Of a stretch of 25,836 nucleotides of DNA, positions 20,173 through 25,836 are shown in pieces. The position numbers and the translations under genes were made by a program. The stretch is from contig JNEM01013623.1 in assembly GCA_000697335.1 (NCBI GenBank), positions 1-25,836 of the forward strand, given 5' to 3'. Below the pieces are notes generated by a model that searched no databases, was not told the origin of the DNA, and saw only the letters and a program-made list of their open reading frames with translations. The DNA is from Conidiobolus incongruus B7586. Taxonomy: Eukaryota > Entomophthoromycota > Entomophthoromycetes > Entomophthorales > Conidiobolaceae. Every line of letters starts with the position of its first letter. Position 1 is the stretch's first letter.

Positions 20173-21204
20173 GTAGTTTTAATTATAAAGTTATATATCA
20201 ATACTAGTTCTTTCAATTTATAAAATGTAGTTTATTTAGCTATGATTAATCAGAATAATTTTTATTCATTTATATACAAAAATATATTTGAAATTAAAAT
20301 TTTTCAAAATGTAGGCCATTTAATAGGCTAACTTCGATTTTAAATATTTTTAATTAATCTATAATCTACTTTTATTAATTTAATATAATTATACTGACAT
20401 CTTTAACATTATCATCAGAAATATTATTAATTATATAAAGCTTATGTATTATATTCCTATATTAACTATTCGAAGTAACATTTTTTTAAATTTCAATATT
20501 TCAATTAATTATGTTTTGTAATATTATGATATATATGTTATATTATAATATATGGCCATAGGATACTCATTGTTTTTTAATATACAAATGATTATCATAT
20601 TCATAGGATCCTATTAATCCATTTATGTCAATACTTTTCATAATATATAACAAATGCTTGATATATTTAATTTGTTAAAAATTTAATGGGTAATAATCTT
20701 TAAGAATGTTAAATTTGTTAAAATTTCAAATACTCTTTAAACTTGCTATAATTACCATTGTAAAATTGAATATGCTTATTTTAAGATCGATAATGTTTTG
20801 AGTCTTAATATACAAAAAAGTAGAATACCACACTCTGTTATTAATTCAATGGATATCTTCATAATATTTCAAGTGAAATTAGTGTTACATCCATAATTTA
20901 ACTCATTTAACTAAATTTTAATCCAAAATAGTAATACAATATCTGATATAGATATTAAAATTCAATTATGAAACATTATTAATCAAGTAGTTTTTCAGGT
21001 TAATTCTATTATATTGAATTTATTTTTAATTAGATTCTTTCTATATATTTGATTTTGGATTAAATATTAATTATTTTATAGATATTACAAAATACATAAG
21101 TTCAGATAATATTGAATAAATATTGTGATCTATTAATAGATTGATATAAAATATTTTTTAGTACAACTATTATAATCAGTTTTTATATAATTATTAATAT
21201 AGTC
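20173..21204. other. AT-rich stretch, nothing recognised
   Basis: No coding frame, RNA gene or repeat that I can support. Confidence 0.5.
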
Positions 21205-21650
21205 TGGTATATCAGAACTTTGGCCTCGGAATTAGAGGTTGGTAGTACAATAATTTAACGTCGTAGTTAGCATTCTTTGGAATAATTATAGCGGCATGGA
21301 TTTAGTATCGGTACGAGGAATGTATAGATATCAATCAGAACATTGAGAAAGTTAAATATAGATAAATGTCAAGGTAACATTCAAATAATAAATATTAACT
21401 GGAAATTAATACATATTAGAGTAAAAATTAAACTTAAACTAGTTTCTGATATTTATTAGAGTATATGGACTGACCTTGGAATAATAATGTGATAATGAGT
21501 TAAGGCTGAACCAGTTACTAGGAAGGAATCCAAGGTAGTTTATAGCGGTGTGGATAGTTACATCATTGGGGTGATAAGATAAGTTCTGTATTAAATTGTT
21601 GTGGACGGGGTTCTGTTCTGAAATAGTATGACAATAAAATAATATTATCT
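21205..21650. other. GC-elevated non-coding patch, possible diverged relative of the 23.0-kb island
   Basis: Clearly richer in G and C than its surroundings and without a usable frame. Short landmarks occur in the same order as in the island at 23031-23391: ACCTTGGA, GGCTGAACCAG, AGGAAGGAATCC, TAGTTTATAGCGG and GGACGGGGTTC, against ACCTGGA, GGCTGTAACCA, AGGAAGAGGACC, TAGTCGGC and TGACGGGGTTC. The motif TATAGCGG appears twice (near 21287 and 21542), so the patch may hold two degenerate units. The relation is suggested by eye only. Confidence 0.35.
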
Positions 21651-22314
21651 TAGGAATTTATATTTCATCTGTTAACTGAATTTTTCAATAAATTATAACC
21701 TTGGATCATATATTTAAGTGACATAATTTTAAGCTGCAGAAATATTAATATAAGAGTTCGATGAATGTATATCCATATGTATAGTGTGATAAAAGCTAAA
21801 ATTGTCTTTATAAATTACTAAAAAAGGATTAAACAACATTAATAATGCCAAACTGGCCTATTTTATTCTTTTATGAGAAAATATTGAATAATTCACCTAT
21901 ACAATATTCCACTAAGACCAAAAACCTGAATCTTGGAAATTTTCACAAGTGTAAATTTAAAAAATTTAAAATAATAATAAAGATATTGTTTTTTGTCCAA
22001 ACTACATGAAAAAATAATTACGATATTATAAGTGAATTGATATAAATATCGATGAAATATTAAGTAATATAAGGACTTTGATCTTTATATATAAATAAAT
22101 GTGAGATAGAAATAAATAGTATATCTTTACATTGGTTAACATATTAAGTTCATAAAGTCCGGGTAGTGAAATTTTGTCAACACTAAATAATGTAATATAA
22201 ATCTCATTGAGTTTTTGAGATTACAAATTAGTAATTTTGGTGGATAATATTTATAAAATTTAACCATAAATCCCAACTTAGTTACATAAAATTTTCTCAG
22301 ACCAAATTTATCAA
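21651..22314. other. AT-rich stretch upstream of the small membrane protein gene
   Basis: No supported feature. A 65-codon frame on the - strand (22333-22136) overlaps the presumed promoter of the next gene and looks like chance. Confidence 0.5.
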
Positions 22315-22322
22315 TATATAAA
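22315..22322 (+). promoter_or_regulatory. TATA-like box of the small membrane protein gene
   Basis: TATATAAA, 48-55 bases before the ATG at 22370, a spacing like that of the peptidase genes. Two short upstream ATGs (22332 and 22337) each hit a stop within six codons. They would lie in or just before the leader. Confidence 0.4.
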
Positions 22323-22369
22323 CAAGTAAACATGCAATGTTTTTAAAGACCTAATTTATATTCATAATT

Positions 22370-22801
22370 ATGTATTTGGAAAAAAGAGGCATCTACTACA
22401 GGAGTAATGATAGTTACTATACATTAAAAATAGTAAGCATCATTTTATCTACTACCATTTCAGTTTTTTGGATTCTATATAGAATCAAAGTTAGGAGTGA
22501 TAGAAAAAAAGAGAGATTACAACAAAATCAATCAAATCAAATCAACAGCTCAATGCCTTCTCCCAATAACGAACCTGCTACAGAGATTCAACCTAAATAT
22601 GAAGAACCTTTACCTATGTATTCACCACCTGCTGAAACCACTCAAACCGTTCAAATTGATAATTTACCCAATCATGTAAATTCTTCTCCCACATATCCTC
22701 CGACAGCTCAACCACTCCTCACTGAGCGACCTCCCGTAAACAATACAAATACAAATACAAATCAATCAGTTCCCACGACTCCTAATAACGTAAGTAATTA
22801 A
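22370..22801 (+). CDS. small single-pass membrane protein with Pro/Asn-rich cytoplasmic tail
   Basis: 143 residues, no named family. Residues 1-16 are polar and Tyr-rich (MYLEKRGIYYRSNDSYY). Residues about 18-37 form one hydrophobic helix (LKIVSIILSTTISVFWILY), followed by a basic stop-transfer stretch, RIKVRSDRKKERL. The rest is a low-complexity tail rich in Pro, Asn, Gln and Thr, with tyrosine-proline motifs EEPLPMYSPP and PTYPPTAQP and an NTNTNTN run encoded by a six-base repeat at 22741-22762. The positive-inside rule puts the tail in the cytoplasm. Many fungi have such proteins with PPxY-like tails that can bind WW domains, often in trafficking; this link is inference. There is no signal peptide in this frame, so an upstream exon with an ectodomain is possible. 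GC content and composition stand out from the AT-rich flanks, which supports it being real. Confidence 0.7.
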   Translation: MYLEKRGIYYRSNDSYYTLKIVSIILSTTISVFWILYRIKVRSDRKKERLQQNQSNQINSSMPSPNNEPATEIQPKYEEPLPMYSPPAETTQTVQIDNLPNHVNSSPTYPPTAQPLLTERPPVNNTNTNTNQSVPTTPNNVSN

Positions 22802-22825
22802 TTCTTCATTAACCCTATAACCATT

Positions 22826-22831
22826 AATAAA
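22826..22831 (+). terminator. poly(A) signal after the small membrane protein gene
   Basis: AATAAA 25 bases after the stop codon. Confidence 0.4.
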
Positions 22832-23030
22832 TATAATATATAAAAATTAATATACTTCAATTATTTTTGACTAATAAAAACTTTCAAATGATGGTTATAC
22901 AACTTTTTACTTTTTTCTATTTTCAATTTTATTATTATTATTAATATATTATCTATAATCCAAATCTATGTCATTTAAGCTATATTTTAATTCAAAAGTA
23001 CTCAATACAAAATGATAAAATGTTAAAATT

Positions 23031-23391
23031 ATTGACACTGGCTAGAAAGTCAAGTGCCCAATAGCTTTTAAGTAAATAGTCGTCTTCCGGGACGGCTCCT
23101 GTTTGGTGATGATATAAAAGGGATAATTTATTGTTTAACCTGGATTATTGGGCTGTAACCAAGGAAGAGGACCCACGTGATGACTTGGTTGTAGTCGGCA
23201 TATTTAGTTTGTTTGACGTGTCTTCTCAGCGTACGAGCCGTACGTGGGATGGAACGATTGATTGTATTGCTCGGGTGTATTTTGTGGTCACGTTACGGGT
23301 GGATCTGTGACGGGGTTCCCGAATGAATTGAATTGTTAAGGACGAACGGGTCCTTCGGCCTGTGACATTATCTTAATAATAATAATAATAA
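23031..23391 (+). ncRNA. GC-rich, hairpin-rich non-coding island ending in (TAA)6; structured RNA or SINE/LINE 3' end
   Basis: About 340 bases with roughly twice the GC of its surroundings, stopping abruptly on both sides. It has no useful reading frame. Hairpins visible on the + strand are: 23031-23062 (ATTG, CACT and GGCT arms around AGAA); 23078-23097 (7 pairs, loop TTCCGG); 23157-23190 (AACCAAG with CTTGGTT, 20-base loop); 23230-23244 (CGTACG arms); 23311-23321 (CGGG with CCCG); 23346-23363 (7 pairs with two G-U, loop CTTC). The last hairpin sits 10 bases before TAATAATAA repeats (23374-23391), an arrangement typical of LINE or SINE 3' ends. A TATAAAAG at 23113 and an E-box CACGTG at 23174 also occur. 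No tRNA-type A or B box was found. The family is unknown; the strand is inferred from the tail. Confidence 0.5.
23374..23391 (+). repeat. (TAA)6 tract at the end of the GC-rich island
   Basis: Six uninterrupted TAA units directly after the last hairpin region; a possible retrotransposition tail. Confidence 0.9.
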
Positions 23392-24432
23392 CAAAATATA
23401 TATTATAAGTTGTTTTAAACGTATCAAACTAGATAATTTGAATTAACTCATTAATAAAGTGACTAAATTTAAAATGATATGAAGAATTTTAAAAAATCTA
23501 TAGAAGGATGTTAGAAACTATACATTTATTAATATATATTAAAACATATTTTATTATTATTCAAAATTAGTCAAATACATAAAATATAATTCAAACTATG
23601 ATAGATAAACAACTCATTAATTAAATAATATATTTTATTTTGGATATAATTTATACAAGTCTAATCTTGAACTAATACTTGAACTCCGTATTGTAAATTA
23701 ATCTTATAGAATAATAATTAGGTATTGATACTGAATGCACAAATTTCAAGATATGCTTAATTTTTTTAATATTAAAATATATTGTGTAAATATGAGTCTA
23801 CTTTTACAATACAATTCTTGATTCCAAATAATACCCAATCACAGTATCATAGTCAACTGCAAGTTATTGTTTATCTAAACATATAAATAATTTTTAAATT
23901 GATTGTTCACTCTTTATTACAATAAAAATACTCAGCTATTCAACTAATTAAATAATACTTTTAAAGTTCAATTAACCATAAACGAGACTACTCTTTCAAT
24001 GCTTTTTTATTATGGTAAACAACCATTATACCATCCAACCAAATATTAAAATAATGAAATAATTTTGAAAAAATATATATTAATATTAGTTCACTCTAAT
24101 TAGAGGTCCCCAAAGTAATAGTTCGGATTTATAATATGTAATGTATAATATATAATTTGTCTCATTCTCAATATAAATCATTCAATATGATATTAATATT
24201 TAATATGCTTTCCAACTTTATTCTTGCTATTAATTAGGTGCTATATAATTTTAATAAATATAATATAGATAAGTATTACATATTTAAAATCCAATGAATT
24301 ATTTAAATTCTAGGTTTTAACTCATATAAAATATTTAAGAAATATTATTTAAATATAGATACGAATAAAAGAAATAAAAATTTTATTTCAAGTTTTAAAT
24401 CAATTCAAAAATGATTTTTATAAAATAATTGA
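23392..24432. other. AT-rich stretch, nothing recognised
   Basis: No gene, RNA or repeat that I can support. Confidence 0.5.
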
Positions 24433-24793
24433 TATATATTTATAATCTATATAATTTTTACTAATATTAATGATTCCCCTCGTCGATATAAAAAATATGT
24501 TGAAATTCGATATTATTTGACTGTTTATACTACATTCGAAATTATAATGTTGATAGAATTATATATTAACGCAATGTATATTTATTGTTTTGATATAACT
24601 ACAAAAGCACACTGAGTATTTTTCTAATTTTAATTATATTTTGAAAGATATCAAATACTTAGCATTACTATATGCTAATGAAACAAAATATGATTGGATG
24701 GATGGTAAGGCTATAAGAAGATTTAAAACTTTTTGGTTTTATAAATATAGATATTTTGATATGAGTTGTTATATCCTTCGTGAACTGTATTAA
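24433..24793 (+). other. two overlapping coding-like frames, possible exon pair or broken gene
   Basis: Frame A (24433-24615, 60 codons) contains NDSPRRYKKYVEIRYYLTVY followed by a hydrophobic run (TFEIIMLIELYINAMYIYCF). It resembles a basic loop followed by a membrane helix. Frame B (open from 24596 to the stop at 24793) contains DIKYLALLYANETKYDWMDG followed by KAIRRFKTFWFYKYRYFDMS and ends CYILRELY. The frames overlap by about 20 bases and differ by one base in phase. A possible splice acceptor, AAAAG, ends at 24607. Together they could be neighbouring exons or one gene with a frame change. No family is recognised. Residue variety is higher than expected for random AT-rich translation. Confidence 0.3.
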
Positions 24794-24920
24794 ATTTCTA
24801 CAATGGAATTAATAATTTATCATTCTTACCTGGAATTTATACTATAAATAATCTTTTAGCTAACCGAAATTTATGTCTTCTATCAAAATATACAGCGACT
24901 GTAAAGTGAGATTGAAATAT

Positions 24921-24948
24921 GCTTTTTTTAGCTTTTTTAGCTTTTTTG
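24921..24948. repeat. three tandem GCTTTTTTA units
   Basis: GCTTTTTTTA, GCTTTTTTA and GCTTTTTTG follow each other with a period of 9-10 bases. Confidence 0.85.
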
Positions 24949-25078
24949 AAAATAAAATAACCCGATTATTTCAGATTTTATACTATGTGATTTAATGTAT
25001 TCATAATTGCTTTTGAAAACGCCGTAATTTTATATTCTTAATTATTTAAACAGCATTGTTCTACCTCTGAATTGATTT

Positions 25079-25082
<4 letters not shown>

Positions 25083-25112
<30 letters not shown>
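25083..25112. repeat. (AT)15 microsatellite
   Basis: Uninterrupted 30-base AT run. Confidence 0.95.
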
Positions 25113-25114
<2 letters not shown>

Positions 25115-25836
25115 TTTAACTTTAATTAAGTATTTAGTAACGAGAATAAGTGAATTCTAAACTTCAATAAAAGCTTATGGAGATATAAAAGTAATTAGAT
25201 TTAATTATTTATAATGATTCTTAAAATACTTCTAATAATTATATTTCAAAATATTTTGATTTTAGAACCATGGGTATCATATTAATATATTTAATTTTCA
25301 TTAAGCTTAGAGAATAAGCATTTGATATAGATTAATTTTCATAGTATATTCTTATTATTTTATTTATCTTTAATGAATTAATCTTTAATAATTTATTAAT
25401 TATATATATATTAGTATTTTGAGTATAAAAAAATTAAAAAAATGATCAGTTAATATAATGATATAATGGTTTATATTAACTAAGTATTACCATTAATATA
25501 TTATAGCATTTTTAATTATTTAATAAGAAATATATATTATTGACTTTTTAATAAAAAATAATTTATTAAATATAATATTAATTTATAATATTCCTAATAT
25601 TAACAAATTAAATAATTAAAATTATTTTTTTTCTTATTTAATTATATTACTTAATTAAAGGATTAATAAGTTTATCATTTCTGAAAATTTATTTTTTAAA
25701 ATATTTTTTATAAAATTATTAATTATTTTAAAATTTAATTCCAGCTAACAAAAAATTAATATAATTTTAAATATTTTATTTAATAATTAAATATTATATA
25801 TATTGATTTTGATCATTAAAATATTTTGAATATAAA

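Larger units (their letters stand above)
24794..25836. other. AT-rich stretch to the window end
   Basis: No gene seen. It contains a three-unit repeat of GCTTTTTTA (24921-24948) and an (AT)15 run (25083-25112). Confidence 0.5.

Noticed and set aside
21205-21270. tRNA-like stem-loop CCTC-GGAATTA-GAGG
   Set aside because: The 4-pair stem and 7-base loop resemble an anticodon arm, but no acceptor stem and no GGTTCGA-type B box accompany it.
22136-22333. 65-codon frame on the - strand
   Set aside because: No motif. It overlaps the presumed promoter of the 22370 gene, and its composition is typical of chance frames.
23031-23391. RNase P, SRP or snRNA gene
   Set aside because: I looked for the conserved motifs of these RNAs and did not find them in the expected order.

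Overview
The window is very AT-rich eukaryotic DNA. Intergenic sequence is mostly A/T, coding regions are clearly richer in GC, and the standard stop codons work. The intact genes are intronless and carry TATA boxes about 50-75 bases before the ATG. Two parts of the right half show hints of short spliced exons. Decayed mariner-type transposons, the low GC and a small Pro/Asn-rich single-pass membrane protein fit an early-diverging fungus (an Entomophthoromycotina/Zoopagomycota-like genome is my guess). The sequence alone does not settle the lineage.

Layout. 1-2079: nested, heavily mutated mariner-like transposons on the + strand. 2091-3558: a broken copy of an M28 peptidase gene whose 5' end meets a transposon end. 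5527-6999 (+), 9139-10590 (-) and 11448-12917 (-): three intact genes for secreted M28 dipeptidases of the carboxypeptidase Q (plasma glutamate carboxypeptidase) type. 14040-16609: two more mariner-like copies on the - strand, one with recognisable terminal inverted repeats and TA target duplications. 16.6-22.3 kb: AT-rich DNA with a possible spliced gene remnant near 19.8-20.2 kb and a GC-elevated patch at 21.2-21.65 kb. 22370-22801: a gene for a small single-pass membrane protein. 23031-23391: a GC-rich, hairpin-rich non-coding island ending in a (TAA)6 tract. 24433-24793: two overlapping coding-like frames of unknown identity. The rest is AT-rich sequence without visible genes.

The locus is a local expansion of one peptidase family. 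Genes 1 and 3 are close paralogues in opposite orientation, gene 2 is more distant, and one copy is dead. Two blocks of near-perfect nucleotide identity between genes 1 and 3, within genes that otherwise differ at roughly one base in five or six, indicate recent gene conversion over the metal-site exon segments. The proteins probably work outside the cell or in the vacuole/lysosome, splitting dipeptides released by other proteases. The strongest candidate for something undescribed is the structured GC-rich island at 23.03-23.39 kb, with a possible diverged relative at 21.2-21.65 kb.
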